From the NCBI GenBank assembly GCA_038150465.1, contig JAYOTP010000016.1:1-52013 (forward strand): a DNA stretch of 52,013 nucleotides. The letters run 5' to 3'. Positions 32,700 to 41,015 of this stretch are shown here, piece by piece. How positions within the stretch are numbered: the first letter of the stretch is position 1; every line of letters starts with the position of its first letter. This DNA comes from RFXV01 sp038150465. GTDB taxonomy: Bacteria > Bacteroidota > Bacteroidia > Flavobacteriales > Schleiferiaceae. The notes below the pieces were generated by a model. The model saw only the letters and a program-made list of their open reading frames with translations. It made no database searches and was not told where the DNA came from. A program made the position numbers and the translations under genes.

Positions 32700-33974
32700 T
32701 TGGAAGTACTTCCCATCATTCTTTTCAGCATTCTGTTTTCGGCCTTCTTCTCCGGGATGGAGATCGCCTTTTTGACCAGCAATAAGTTGCACATTGAACT
32801 GGAGGGCAAGAAGGGTCGCTTTGCCTACCGTCTGCTCTCTCTGCTGAATCGGAAGCCTGCGCGCTTCCTCTCGGCTCTTTTGGTGGGCAACAACATCGCC
32901 CTGGTCGTATTTGGGCTGTATATGCCTGAATTGTTGGAACCCATCACCCGCGGGATCCCGACCGATGGTTTGCTTCTGCTCGTACAGACCCTGCTTTCCA
33001 CAGTGGTCATTCTCTTTTTAGCGGAATTCCTGCCCAAGAGCATTTTTGGGGTACATGCCGACCGGCTGAGCGCTGTATTTTCCTTTCCCGCCTACCTGTT
33101 CTATTGGCTCTTTTATCCGATCGTCAGTGTGGTGATGTACCTCACAGGAGGTCTGTTGCGCCTCTTTTTCAATGACCGCTTGCGCGAGAATGAACCGGCC
33201 TTTGGACGGGTCGATCTGGACCACTACGTCAAGGAACGAACGGACAACAATACGAGCGAACAGGAGGTGGATACCGAGGTGCAGATCTTCCGCAACGCCT
33301 TGGAGTTTTCCGATCGTAAGGCGCGCGAATTCATGATCCCGCGAACGGAGATCGTCTCCATCGACAAAGGATCGGACATCGAGAGCCTCAAGAGCGAGTT
33401 CATCTCCTCCGGGCTGAGCAAGATCCTGATACATGAGGGCAGTGCAGACAAGATCCTGGGCTACGTCCATTCCTTCGAGTTGTTCAGCAATCCGGGCGAT
33501 CTGAGCTCCATCCTGCGACCGCTCTCCTTCATTCCCGAGTCCATGACCGCGGATGATACACTCAAACTGCTCATCAAGGAACGCCGCAGTATTGCAGTCG
33601 TGCTCGACGAGTTTGGCGGCACGGCCGGTCTGGTCACGGTCGAAGATGTGGTCGAAGAGCTCTTTGGCGAGATCGACGACGAACACGATACCGAGGAATT
33701 CACTGAAAAGGTGTTGGCTGAAGGCGAATATCTGCTGTCGGCCCGTTTGGAGATCGACGACCTGAACGAGAAATACGGACTGGAGATCCCGGAGAGTGAG
33801 AATTTCCACACCTTGGGCGGATGGGTACTGAGCCACCTCGGAAGCATTCCCGAGAAGGGCGAACAGTTCCCGCTCGACGGCTTCACCGTCGTGGTCACAA
33901 GGGCTTCACAGACCAGAGTGGAGGAACTCCGTTTGAAGCGATCCTCCGAACGCAAAAAGGACGATTCCTTTTAG
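32700..33974 (+). CDS. CNNM/CBS-domain membrane transporter (hemolysin C / CorC family)
   Basis: 424 residues starting at TTG 32700. N-terminal CNNM (DUF21) domain with four hydrophobic helices (LPIILFSILFSAFFSGMEIA, LVQTLLSTVVILFLAEFLP, VFSFPAYLFYWLFYPIV), then two CBS domains (about 205-330; REFMIPRTEIVSIDKGS, VLDEFGGTAGLVTVEDVVEELFG) and a C-terminal CorC_HlyC domain ending near EELRLKRSS. Relatives bind ATP-Mg at the CBS pair and take part in Mg2+ or Co2+ homeostasis. GldE of the gliding machinery is a relative, but GldD is not here, so a generic ion transporter is favoured. Its 3' end overlaps the convergent aminotransferase gene by 4 bp. Confidence 0.92.
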   Translation: MEVLPIILFSILFSAFFSGMEIAFLTSNKLHIELEGKKGRFAYRLLSLLNRKPARFLSALLVGNNIALVVFGLYMPELLEPITRGIPTDGLLLLVQTLLSTVVILFLAEFLPKSIFGVHADRLSAVFSFPAYLFYWLFYPIVSVVMYLTGGLLRLFFNDRLRENEPAFGRVDLDHYVKERTDNNTSEQEVDTEVQIFRNALEFSDRKAREFMIPRTEIVSIDKGSDIESLKSEFISSGLSKILIHEGSADKILGYVHSFELFSNPGDLSSILRPLSFIPESMTADDTLKLLIKERRSIAVVLDEFGGTAGLVTVEDVVEELFGEIDDEHDTEEFTEKVLAEGEYLLSARLEIDDLNEKYGLEIPESENFHTLGGWVLSHLGSIPEKGEQFPLDGFTVVVTRASQTRVEELRLKRSSERKKDDSF

Positions 33975-35155
33975 GCCAGGAGTTCGTGCAGGGTCTCTGA
34001 GATGACATCGAGCTGCTCATCGGTGATGATCAGTGGAGGCGCCAGGCGAAATGCGGCATCGTTGTACAGGAACCAGTCGATCAACAGTCCTTTTTCCCAA
34101 GCCCTGTGGACGTTGTCCCACATGCGTTTTGAGCTTCCCAGGTGCAGTGCGAGCATCGCTCCCTTTCCACTGATATGGGTTTGCGGAATATCTGCCAGTC
34201 GCTCCCTCAGTCCTTTTTCGATCGCCTGAGCACGGCCCTTGTCGATCTCTTCCTGCCAAACACCCAAGGAAGCCAGGGCAGCTGCACAGCTTACAGGATG
34301 TCCGCCAAATGTGGTGATGTGTCCAAGCACAGGATGTTCAGTGAAATGATCCATCAGCTTTTTGGAAGCTGCGATCCCGCCCAGCGGCATGCCCCCGCCC
34401 ATGGCTTTGGCCATGGCGACCATATCTGGTTGCAGTGCGGTGTCCTGAAAGGCGAAGAGCGGTCCGCTTCGTCCAAAACCCGTTTGTATTTCGTCGAGGA
34501 TGAGCAGGGCGCCCACCGATCGGCATCTTTCCTGGAGTGAAAGAAGGAACTGCTCTTCTGCAGGGCAGTAGCCTGATTCGGATTGGATGACCTCCACCAC
34601 AACGGCTGCATGCTCCGCTCCGATCCGTTGGATCCCTTGAATGTCGTTGTAGTCCAGTACGGTATTTCCAGGTACCAGGGGCAGATAGCCGTTGCTGAAG
34701 TGCTGATCGCCCATCAGACTCAAGGCGCCGTGAGAGCTTCCGTGGTAGGCCCCTTTGAAACTCACCGTCTGCCTTCGGCCCGTTGCTCTTTTGGCCAGCT
34801 TCAAAGCTGCTTCGATGGCCTCACTTCCTGAATTCACAAAATAGACCGAATCCAAGCCGCATCCGATGGCCTGGGTGATGGCCCGGGCAAGTCGGACCTG
34901 TGGGCCCTGCACATGCTCGCCGTAGACCATGGTGTGCATATAGGACGCCGCCTGTTCCTGCACAGCCTCAACGATCCGTGGATGCGAATGCCCCAGGCTG
35001 GCTACTGAGATGCCGGAAATGCAATCGAGATATTCCCGTCCGTCGGTACTGTGGATGATGCAGCCTTCGGCCCTTTCAATGGATATGCCCATGGGTTCTC
35101 CACTGGTTTGCCCCACGTGGTGCAAGAAGAGGTTTTTGAGTTCACTTCCCTTCAC
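33971..35155 (-). CDS. PLP-dependent class III aminotransferase (acetylornithine/ornithine-like)
   Basis: 394 residues. Class III (ArgD/RocD-like) motifs are clear: NSGSEAIEAALKLAKR (PLP phosphate), FKGAYHGSSHGALSLMG, EVIQSESGY, LILDEIQTGFGR with D221, and the Schiff-base lysine K250 in MVAMAKAMGGGMPLGG. The substrate could be acetylornithine, ornithine, or 4-aminobutyrate/diaminobutyrate; no arginine gene is nearby to decide. Its start overlaps the downstream part of the sensor gene by 14 bp, so it is last in a transcript with the ECF sigma module, which may be a regulatory or merely positional link. Confidence 0.9.
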   Translation of the reverse strand: MKGSELKNLFLHHVGQTSGEPMGISIERAEGCIIHSTDGREYLDCISGISVASLGHSHPRIVEAVQEQAASYMHTMVYGEHVQGPQVRLARAITQAIGCGLDSVYFVNSGSEAIEAALKLAKRATGRRQTVSFKGAYHGSSHGALSLMGDQHFSNGYLPLVPGNTVLDYNDIQGIQRIGAEHAAVVVEVIQSESGYCPAEEQFLLSLQERCRSVGALLILDEIQTGFGRSGPLFAFQDTALQPDMVAMAKAMGGGMPLGGIAASKKLMDHFTEHPVLGHITTFGGHPVSCAAALASLGVWQEEIDKGRAQAIEKGLRERLADIPQTHISGKGAMLALHLGSSKRMWDNVHRAWEKGLLIDWFLYNDAAFRLAPPLIITDEQLDVISETLHELLA

Positions 35156-35615
35156 GGCCGGGGGCTTCTTTTGAACGCCTCATCTTTCTCTTGTGGAGTT
35201 CCTTCAGCATCTTGCGGCGAAAGGCGTGTTCTGCGGTAAAAAGCTTGGCCAATTGCTGGGCAGGAAGGACTTCGTTGAATCGCTTAAAATAGCTCTGTTT
35301 GATCTTCAGCTCGGCTTCTTCCAGTTCGAAGCTCTTCATGATCTGTTCGGTGGTCTCTTTTTCGTTCAACTCTTCGTCCTCGAGCGTCCGCATGATGCCT
35401 CGGTGTGAGCGCCCGATCTTGCGGATCTCATCGTCGTATTCGTTGAAAATGGGCCAGAACAACTGGGCCTGCTCCGGCGAAAGTTCCATTTGTTGGGACA
35501 AAAAGGCGATGCGCAACGACTGGATCTTTTCCATTTCTTCCTTAGATGGCTCCTGGGCACTCAAAAGGCCTGTGCACAGGATCAGCAGAAAGACGGTTTG
35601 GGCGATGATCTTCAT
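35142..35615 (-). CDS. Periplasmic sensor-like protein of ECF sigma module
   Basis: 157 residues from ATG 35615, with a signal peptide MKIIAQTVFLLILCTGLLSAQ. The mature part is helical, with a Spy/CpxP-like LSPEQAQLFWPIFNEYDDEI segment followed by AELKIKQSYFKRFNEVLPAQQLAKLFTAEHAFRRKMLKEL and a very basic tail. Proteins of this type are named sensors of ECF-type sigma factors in Bacteroidota, probably binding misfolded proteins in the periplasm. The start overlaps the upstream anti-sigma gene's stop (ATGA). A longer in-frame start would begin inside the anti-sigma gene and lose the signal peptide; it is not preferred. Confidence 0.82.
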   Translation of the reverse strand: MKIIAQTVFLLILCTGLLSAQEPSKEEMEKIQSLRIAFLSQQMELSPEQAQLFWPIFNEYDDEIRKIGRSHRGIMRTLEDEELNEKETTEQIMKSFELEEAELKIKQSYFKRFNEVLPAQQLAKLFTAEHAFRRKMLKELHKRKMRRSKEAPGREGK

Positions 35616-36055
35616 TGGATGTGGTTTAAGAGTTCGGTTTGCTCGGCGAGCCAATTTTCTAAGGTTTCTTCTTCGATGAGGTTCAGTTCGTGTTCGGAGG
35701 CATACGCCATCTCGAGCGCTGCCCATTCTTCGAGTTCGAGTTGTTCCAGTTCCCGGTCGATCAGATCGGTATCGACTTCTTCAAGAACCGCCCAGTTGAT
35801 CGCGGGATCGGAGGCGGTCTGCACCGGTCGGAGGATCCAGAAAGCAAGGAAAAGCAAGGAGGCGGCCAGCGCCATCCAGGGCCAGCGATTTGTTCTTTCC
35901 TGCACATCTGCAGACACTTCTTGCGGGATGCGCCGCAGAGTTTCGAGATCCGATCCACTGAGTGTGTGCTGCTGTGCAGCATCCTTCAGCACGGCAGAGC
36001 CGAACTCCTCACGCCAGGCGTCCTTCAGTTCCTGTATGTCGTCTCGATCTTTCAT
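35612..36055 (-). CDS. Putative membrane anti-sigma factor
   Basis: 147 residues. The N-terminal part is soluble (DIQELKDAWREEFGSAVL) and would bind the sigma factor; one hydrophobic helix (WMALAASLLFLAFWIL, about 60-75) follows, then an acidic extracytoplasmic region (EVDTDLIDRELEQLELEEWAALEMAY). No zinc-binding HxxxCxxC is visible, so it is not a ZAS-type anti-sigma. The call rests on topology and on its place between the ECF sigma gene and the sensor-like gene. It starts 36 bp after the sigma gene's stop and overlaps the sensor gene by 4 bp. Confidence 0.7.
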   Translation of the reverse strand: MKDRDDIQELKDAWREEFGSAVLKDAAQQHTLSGSDLETLRRIPQEVSADVQERTNRWPWMALAASLLFLAFWILRPVQTASDPAINWAVLEEVDTDLIDRELEQLELEEWAALEMAYASEHELNLIEEETLENWLAEQTELLNHIQ

Positions 36056-36091
36056 TCCCTTGCTCTATGGACGTGTCTTCAGCTCAATGGT

Positions 36092-36613
36092 TTAATTCCC
36101 TTCCCGAAGATGGGATTCTATTTTCTTTCGTGCGTGATGGAAGGAGGCTTTTAGAGAACCCACGCTCAATTCGAGCAGTGCAGCCATTTCCTCGTAGGGC
36201 ATCTCTTCGTAATAACGCAATTCGAATACCTGACGCTGACGTTCGGGCAATTGTTCCAGCGCATACTGAAGCTTCCTCTGTATCTCTTCGGCATCCGGAC
36301 CTTCATCGGTGGCGACGGCCACTCCAGCTTCGGCTTGTTCCATTTGCAGGATGCGTTTCCTGCTTCTGAGAAAGGCCATGCTCTCATTGAACGCGATCCG
36401 GTAGCACCAACTGCTGATCTGAGCCTCTGCCCGGAAGGAGGCAAGCCCCTTCCAAATTCGTATGTAGGTGTTTTGAAGCACATCGCGGGCCTGATCTTCC
36501 TGCCGCACCCACCGCAGGATGTTCCTCAATAGGAAGTCACTTTGCTCTTCTACAAGCACATTGAAGGCCTGCTCGTATTTCTCTTCTTCCAGGAGTTTTT
36601 CGGCGGAGGGCAT
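36092..36613 (-). CDS. ECF-family RNA polymerase sigma factor
   Basis: 173 residues from ATG 36613 (MPSAEKLLEEEKYEQAFNV); in-frame ATGs at 36658 and 36697 would extend it into a hairpin. Region 2 is seen as ILRWVRQEDQARDVLQNTYIRIWKGLASFRAEAQISSWCYRIAFNESMAFLR and region 4 as ALEQLPERQRQVFELRYYEEMPYEEMAALLELSVGSLKASFHHARKKIE, the -35-binding helix-turn-helix. It directs transcription of an extracytoplasmic stress or envelope regulon. A 7-bp inverted repeat (36633-36655) lies 20 bp upstream. Genes downstream code for the anti-sigma and sensor; genes upstream are the split transketolase operon. Confidence 0.92.
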   Translation of the reverse strand: MPSAEKLLEEEKYEQAFNVLVEEQSDFLLRNILRWVRQEDQARDVLQNTYIRIWKGLASFRAEAQISSWCYRIAFNESMAFLRSRKRILQMEQAEAGVAVATDEGPDAEEIQRKLQYALEQLPERQRQVFELRYYEEMPYEEMAALLELSVGSLKASFHHARKKIESHLREGN

Positions 36614-36632
36614 TGGATGGATTCGGCGAATA

Positions 36633-36655
36633 GGCAACTTCCCATTGGAGTTGCC
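36633..36655 (-). repeat. Inverted repeat between tktC and ECF sigma gene
   Basis: GGCAACT / AGTTGCC perfect 7-bp inverted repeat with a 9-nt loop. On the minus strand no T-run follows, so it is not a normal terminator of the transketolase operon; it may be a leader hairpin or an operator for the sigma gene. Confidence 0.4.
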
Positions 36656-36700
36656 CATTTCCTTATGGTTTAATGAAGTCTGCCCGGCCAGAGGCACATC

Positions 36701-37660
36701 CTATTTCCTTTTCAATACCCTGTGGACGGCCTGCCCGATATGTGCGGCGCTGAGCCCGTACTTTTCGAGCAGTTCTTCAGGTTTTCCGCTCTCGCCGAAG
36801 GAGTCATCTACGGCGACGAACTCCTGTGGAGCGGGATGCCGGGTGCTGAGCATTTGAGCGATGCGTTCGCCAAGTCCTCCGAAGCGCTGATGTTCTTCCG
36901 CACTGACCACGCAGCCCGTTTTCGAGATCGAAGCCAAAAGGGCGTCTTCGTCCAGGGGTTTGATGGTGTGAACATTGATGACCTCTGCAGAGATGCCTTC
37001 ATTATCCAGGGCCTCCGCAGCTTCAAGCGCCTTCCAGACCAGATGGCCCGTTGCCGCAATGGTCACATCGCTGCCCGTGCAGAGCAGCTGCGCCTTGCCG
37101 ATCTCGAAAGGGGCATCGATGGCTGTGAAGTTGGGCACTTTGGGGCGTCCAAAGCGCAGGTAGACGGGTCCGTCCAGTTCAGCAATGGCGAGTGTTGCCG
37201 CTTTAGTCTGGTTGAAGTCGCAGGGATGGATCACCGTCATTCCTGGCAGCATGCGCATCAAGCCGATGTCCTCGAGGATCTGGTGGGTGGCACCATCTTC
37301 TCCAAGGGTCAAGCCTGCATGGGAAGCGCAGATCTTTACATTCTTCCCTGAATAGGCGATCGACTGCCGGATCTGATCGTACACGCGACCCGTGGAGAAA
37401 TTGGCGAAAGTGCCTGTGAATGGGATCTTGCCACCGATGGTCAGTCCGGCGGCCACGCCCATCATATTTGCCTCGGCAATTCCCGCCTGGAAGAATCGGT
37501 CGGGGTAGGCATCCCGGAAGGCATCCATCTTGAGCGATCCGGTGAGATCGGCACACAGGGCAACGACCTGTGGGTTGGTTTTTCCCAGTTCAAGGAGGCC
37601 AGCTCCAAATCCGGATCGGGTGTCCTTGTTGCCGGAATTCTCAAATCCTTTCATGATCAT
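36701..37660 (-). CDS. Transketolase, C-terminal subunit
   Basis: 319 residues. Carries the pyrimidine-binding and C-terminal domains of transketolase: ALCADLTGSLKMDAFRDAYPDRFFQAGIAEANMMGVAAGL, TFANFSTGRVYDQIRQSIAYS, THQILEDIGLMRMLPGMTVIHP, then DGPVYLRFGRP and a SAEEHQRFGGLGERIAQML domain. It forms the active thiamine-diphosphate enzyme with the N-terminal subunit (pentose phosphate pathway). Start ATG overlaps the vWA stop as ATGA; a second ATG two codons later is possible. Its partner half lies on the far side of the vWA gene. Confidence 0.93.
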   Translation of the reverse strand: MIMKGFENSGNKDTRSGFGAGLLELGKTNPQVVALCADLTGSLKMDAFRDAYPDRFFQAGIAEANMMGVAAGLTIGGKIPFTGTFANFSTGRVYDQIRQSIAYSGKNVKICASHAGLTLGEDGATHQILEDIGLMRMLPGMTVIHPCDFNQTKAATLAIAELDGPVYLRFGRPKVPNFTAIDAPFEIGKAQLLCTGSDVTIAATGHLVWKALEAAEALDNEGISAEVINVHTIKPLDEDALLASISKTGCVVSAEEHQRFGGLGERIAQMLSTRHPAPQEFVAVDDSFGESGKPEELLEKYGLSAAHIGQAVHRVLKRK

Positions 37661-39036
37661 TTCAGTTTCACGATGACGTTCTCCCCAGAGTGGACGGAGA
37701 ATGATTTGTTGATGCTGTACAGGGTGTTCTGTGCGCTCTTCGAGCGGAATATGATGCGGTAGTTCCCTGGCTGCAGATCGTAGGAAAAACGACTGAGTTC
37801 CGGATTGAGGTCGGTTACCCAGACCAGTTCATCGCCCTGTTCCTCGAAGAGCGCTCCATAGCCCGCACTTGGGCTGCTGAAACTGGCCTTTCCAGGTGGC
37901 GGGATCTTCAGCGTTGTGGTGGTCACCTGGCCCACCTCCACCACCTGTCGGTACCGAGGGAGCGTGAGGATCTCCACCTCGTATTTTCCGACCAGATACT
38001 TCTGGCTGCTGTTCATGTCCTGAACGTGCAGGGTCTGTCCTTCGCCTTCTTTTCGGATGATGCATTTCACATCGGAGACGCCCCGGACCCCGGGTTGCTT
38101 GATCTCCAGCTGACCGCGAGCTGCAGGCAGTCCGATGTGGTTGTGTCTCCCGGCCACCAGGTGAACGCTGTCCAGAGTGACGGGAGGAATGGTGTGCACC
38201 ACCAGTCGGTAACTCATCAGCGGATCCAGGATGAGCGTATCCGGAACGCCAGCGTAGTTCATGGTGTGGACATAATTGTACACTGCTCTTCCCGAAACCC
38301 GATCATAGAAGGTCATGGCCACATCTGTTTCTGAGGGTCTTTTCTCGAGATCGAGCAGATTGACCTGGGCCGTGGTGTTGTCCAGCGCCTGAGACACCAC
38401 GATGTCCAGAACTTTTCGGAAGGTCTTCTCATCGCTGGCATCGAAATACTGACCGACACACTCAAAGGTGTTCTTGAAATCCAGATCATGGCCGATACCG
38501 ATCACAAAGGGCTTTAGCGCGATCCCTCTTTTTTGCAACAGCCGAGAGGCTGCACAGGGGTCTTCGTCGCAGGCTTCGATGCCGTCGGTGATCAGGACAA
38601 TGATGTTCCGGCAATTGTCGCATTTGGGAAAGTCCGTGGACGAGCGGAGCAGCGAGCGGGCAATGGGCGTAGTGCCGCGTGGCTTGATGGTCTTCAGGGT
38701 CTTTTTGATCTTACCGATGTTCTTTGGTCCGAAACCAACTTCGAGCTTGGTGTCGTTGCAGTCCTGCGGGGGCGAAGGCTTTTGATGGCCATACACGCGA
38801 AGCGCCAGTTGGAATGGACGGTTCTCCAATTGAGCGAGTGAGTCGAGCATCTTTGTCATGAGCCGGCGGGCCACCTCGATCTTGGTTCCGCTCTGCCAGC
38901 GACCATACATGCTCTTGGAGGCGTCGAAGACGAACAGTATTCGGGTGGTGGGAGGAGGCGGCAGTTCGGGCTCCCTCTGACCACTTAGTGTGAGGGCGAA
39001 CAAAACCAGTGAAAGGACCAGTAGGGCTTTCTTCAT
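37657..39036 (-). CDS. Secreted von Willebrand factor A domain protein
   Basis: 459 residues from ATG 39036 with signal peptide MKKALLVLSLVLFALTLSGQ. vWA domain about 32-215: MIDAS motif DASKSM (38-43), TTPIARSLL and LITDGIEAC; the loop CDEDPCAASR and FPKCDNC carry cysteines. The rest (220-459) is beta-rich, ending in a domain rich in short strands (GKYEVEILTLPRYRQVVEVG, NYRIIFRSKSAQNTLYSINKSFSVHSG). Its ATG overlaps the N-terminal transketolase stop and its stop overlaps the C-terminal transketolase start, both as ATGA. It is the only exported protein of the trio; a link to the enzyme is not obvious, and a simple insertion into the operon is equally likely. Confidence 0.85.
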   Translation of the reverse strand: MKKALLVLSLVLFALTLSGQREPELPPPPTTRILFVFDASKSMYGRWQSGTKIEVARRLMTKMLDSLAQLENRPFQLALRVYGHQKPSPPQDCNDTKLEVGFGPKNIGKIKKTLKTIKPRGTTPIARSLLRSSTDFPKCDNCRNIIVLITDGIEACDEDPCAASRLLQKRGIALKPFVIGIGHDLDFKNTFECVGQYFDASDEKTFRKVLDIVVSQALDNTTAQVNLLDLEKRPSETDVAMTFYDRVSGRAVYNYVHTMNYAGVPDTLILDPLMSYRLVVHTIPPVTLDSVHLVAGRHNHIGLPAARGQLEIKQPGVRGVSDVKCIIRKEGEGQTLHVQDMNSSQKYLVGKYEVEILTLPRYRQVVEVGQVTTTTLKIPPPGKASFSSPSAGYGALFEEQGDELVWVTDLNPELSRFSYDLQPGNYRIIFRSKSAQNTLYSINKSFSVHSGENVIVKLK

Positions 39037-39881
39037 GCGTAGTCTCCGAGTGTTTCGGGCAGTTGGCCAAGCGCTTTTTCCAGTTCTTCGTCGCTCGGGG
39101 CGATCCCATGCCATTTGTGGGTGCCTGCCATGAAATCCACTCCGTGGCCCATGTCGGTGTGCATCACGATGCAGACGGGCTTTCCATTGCCTGTTCGCTT
39201 CCGTGCCTCGGCCAAACCTTCACGCACACTTTTCATATCGTTTCCTTTGGCGATCTCCATGACGTCCCAGCCAAAGCTTGCAAACTTCCGGCCAATGTCT
39301 CCCAGCGGCATCACTTCATCGGTCGAACCGTCGATCTGTTGTCCGTTGGCATCGATCGTCGCGATGAGGTTGTCCACCCCGTGTGCCGCAGCAAAAAGTG
39401 CAGCTTCCCAGATCTGACCTTCCTGCAATTCGCCATCTCCATGCAGGCTGTAGACCATCTTTGGGTCCTTGTTCAGTTTTTTGGTCAATGCGGCTCCGGC
39501 GGCCACGGACAGTCCCTGGCCCAAAGAACCTGAAGCAATGCGCACTCCGGGAAGCCCTTCATGGGTGGTCGGGTGCCCTTGCAGTCGGCCATTGATGGCC
39601 CTGAAAGTTGCCAGCTCTTCCACGGGGAAATAACCCGAACGGGCCAGGGCGCTGTAATAGACCGGAGAAATATGTCCATTGGAAAGGAAGAAGAGATCCT
39701 GCCCTGAGCCGGCCATATCAAAGGCATCCGGACGATGGTCCAGCTGATCGAAGAACAAGGCCGTGAAGAACTCAGCACAGCCCAGAGATCCGCCTGGATG
39801 GCCAGATTGTGCTCCGTGGACCATGCGCACAATGTCCCGCCGTATTTGGGTGGCAGTGGATTCGAGTTGTTGGAGTTCCAT
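39033..39881 (-). CDS. Transketolase, N-terminal subunit
   Basis: 282 residues from ATG 39881 (MELQQLESTATQIRRDIVRM). Thiamine diphosphate-binding domain: GAQSGHPGGSLGCAEFFTALFF, FLSNGHISPVYYSALARSGYF, GSLGQGLSVAAGAAL and the Mg/ThDP motif GDGELQEGQIWEAALFAA with ATIDANGQQIDG. The C-terminal half is coded separately as tktC, with the vWA gene between. A longer in-frame start would add 29 residues with no family support. It is divergent from the TerC gene, 129 bp away. The operon promoter should lie in that gap, but no consensus box stands out. Confidence 0.93.
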   Translation of the reverse strand: MELQQLESTATQIRRDIVRMVHGAQSGHPGGSLGCAEFFTALFFDQLDHRPDAFDMAGSGQDLFFLSNGHISPVYYSALARSGYFPVEELATFRAINGRLQGHPTTHEGLPGVRIASGSLGQGLSVAAGAALTKKLNKDPKMVYSLHGDGELQEGQIWEAALFAAAHGVDNLIATIDANGQQIDGSTDEVMPLGDIGRKFASFGWDVMEIAKGNDMKSVREGLAEARKRTGNGKPVCIVMHTDMGHGVDFMAGTHKWHGIAPSDEELEKALGQLPETLGDYA

Positions 39882-40010
39882 AAGGGGTCTTTGATCGGTT
39901 TGAACAAATTCAAATGTAACCGCTCCGCCAGCGCGCACTTGGTGAGAAAAGAGAATGTAATCCACCAATTACCAACGGAAAGGAAGCCAGGCTTCTGTTA
40001 TTTTCGGGAC

Positions 40011-40730
40011 ATGGAATTCTTTACCGTCGATATGCTGATCGCCTTTGGCTCCTTGTGTTTTTTGGAGATCGTTCTGGGCATCGACAACATCATCTTCATT
40101 TCTCTGCTTACCAATCAATTGGAAGAGGAGCGACGGCCCATGGCCCGCACGGCAGGGATCGCACTGGCTTTGGTGCTCCGCGTGGGGATGCTCTTTGGCA
40201 TCAGCTACATCATTGGCCTCACTCAGCCGCTCTTGGAGATCTCTTCATGGCAACTGACCGGACGAGATCTCATTCTTTTTGCGGGCGGTGTATTTCTGAT
40301 CTGGAAGAGCACATCCGAGATCCATCACAAAGTGACGGGAAATGGTCATGAGGAAGAGGAGCAGGAGCACAGGAGTTTTTGGGCCACCATCGTGCAGATC
40401 GGACTGATCGATCTGGTCTTTTCCTTCGACTCCATTCTGACCGCCATAGGCATGACCGATGAGCTGCCGATCATGATCGCAGCGGTCATCGTCAGTTTGA
40501 TGGTGATGCTGGCCTTTGCAGGCAGGATATCTGCATTCATGGAAAAGCGGCCGACCCTGCAGGTTTTGGCACTGAGCTTCCTGATCCTGATCGGTACCGT
40601 TCTCCTGGCAGAAGCAACAGGCCTTCACGTGCCCAAGGGCTACATCTACTTCGCCCTGGCTTTTTCTTTAGGGGTGGAATTGCTCAACTTAAGGATGCGG
40701 GCACGCAGAAGACGCCGCGCAAATAGGTGA
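40011..40730 (+). CDS. TerC family integral membrane protein
   Basis: 239 residues with seven or so hydrophobic helices (TVDMLIAFGSLCFLEIVLG, GIALALVLRVGMLFGISYI, RDLILFAGGVFLIW, FWATIVQIGLIDLVFSFDS, LMVMLAFAGRI, VLALSFLILIGTVLLAEA). The two TerC signature aspartates are in LGIDNIIFISLL and VFSFDSILTAIGM. TerC family proteins export Mn2+ or help load it into exported enzymes; tellurite resistance itself is a side effect. A cytoplasmic loop rich in acidic residues (HEEEEQEHRS) separates helices 3 and 4. No yybP-ykoY riboswitch is apparent upstream. Start ATG 40011 is the only plausible one. Confidence 0.93.
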   Translation: MEFFTVDMLIAFGSLCFLEIVLGIDNIIFISLLTNQLEEERRPMARTAGIALALVLRVGMLFGISYIIGLTQPLLEISSWQLTGRDLILFAGGVFLIWKSTSEIHHKVTGNGHEEEEQEHRSFWATIVQIGLIDLVFSFDSILTAIGMTDELPIMIAAVIVSLMVMLAFAGRISAFMEKRPTLQVLALSFLILIGTVLLAEATGLHVPKGYIYFALAFSLGVELLNLRMRARRRRRANR

Positions 40731-40742
40731 TCTTAAGACGGG

Positions 40743-40931
40743 CTAGAGTATCCGCTTGAAAATAAAGATCAGGAAAAAGGCGACCAGGGAGACCAGTGTG
40801 AATATGGATGCCCCTTTGAAGTGCACCCTGTGGATGTTGATGTCCTTTCGGTAGCTCCAAACGATCACCCCGATGAAGATCAGAAAGGTGACTCCGGCGA
40901 AGATCCAATGTCCGGTGGTGACGTATTCCAT
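40743..40931 (-). CDS. Small two-helix membrane protein, unknown function
   Basis: 62 residues: MEYVTTGHWIFAG, then helix 1 (VTFLIFIGVIVW), a basic loop SYRKDINIHRVHFKG and helix 2 (IFTLVSLVAFFLIFIF) ending KRIL. Codon spacing and an ORF that exactly fills the interval after the TerC gene (convergent, 12-bp gap) support its reality. Many Bacteroidota have short proteins of this shape, but I recognise no named family. The gene lies in convergent orientation to TerC and 84 bp before the SPFH gene on the same strand. Confidence 0.6.
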   Translation of the reverse strand: MEYVTTGHWIFAGVTFLIFIGVIVWSYRKDINIHRVHFKGASIFTLVSLVAFFLIFIFKRIL

Positions 40932-41015
40932 GCAGCTTGTTTATTGAAATGAACAGGTACAAAGTAACGACCGATGCGCCAAAAAGGATCGCGCCGATCA
41001 GGCTTTATTTGCTCT

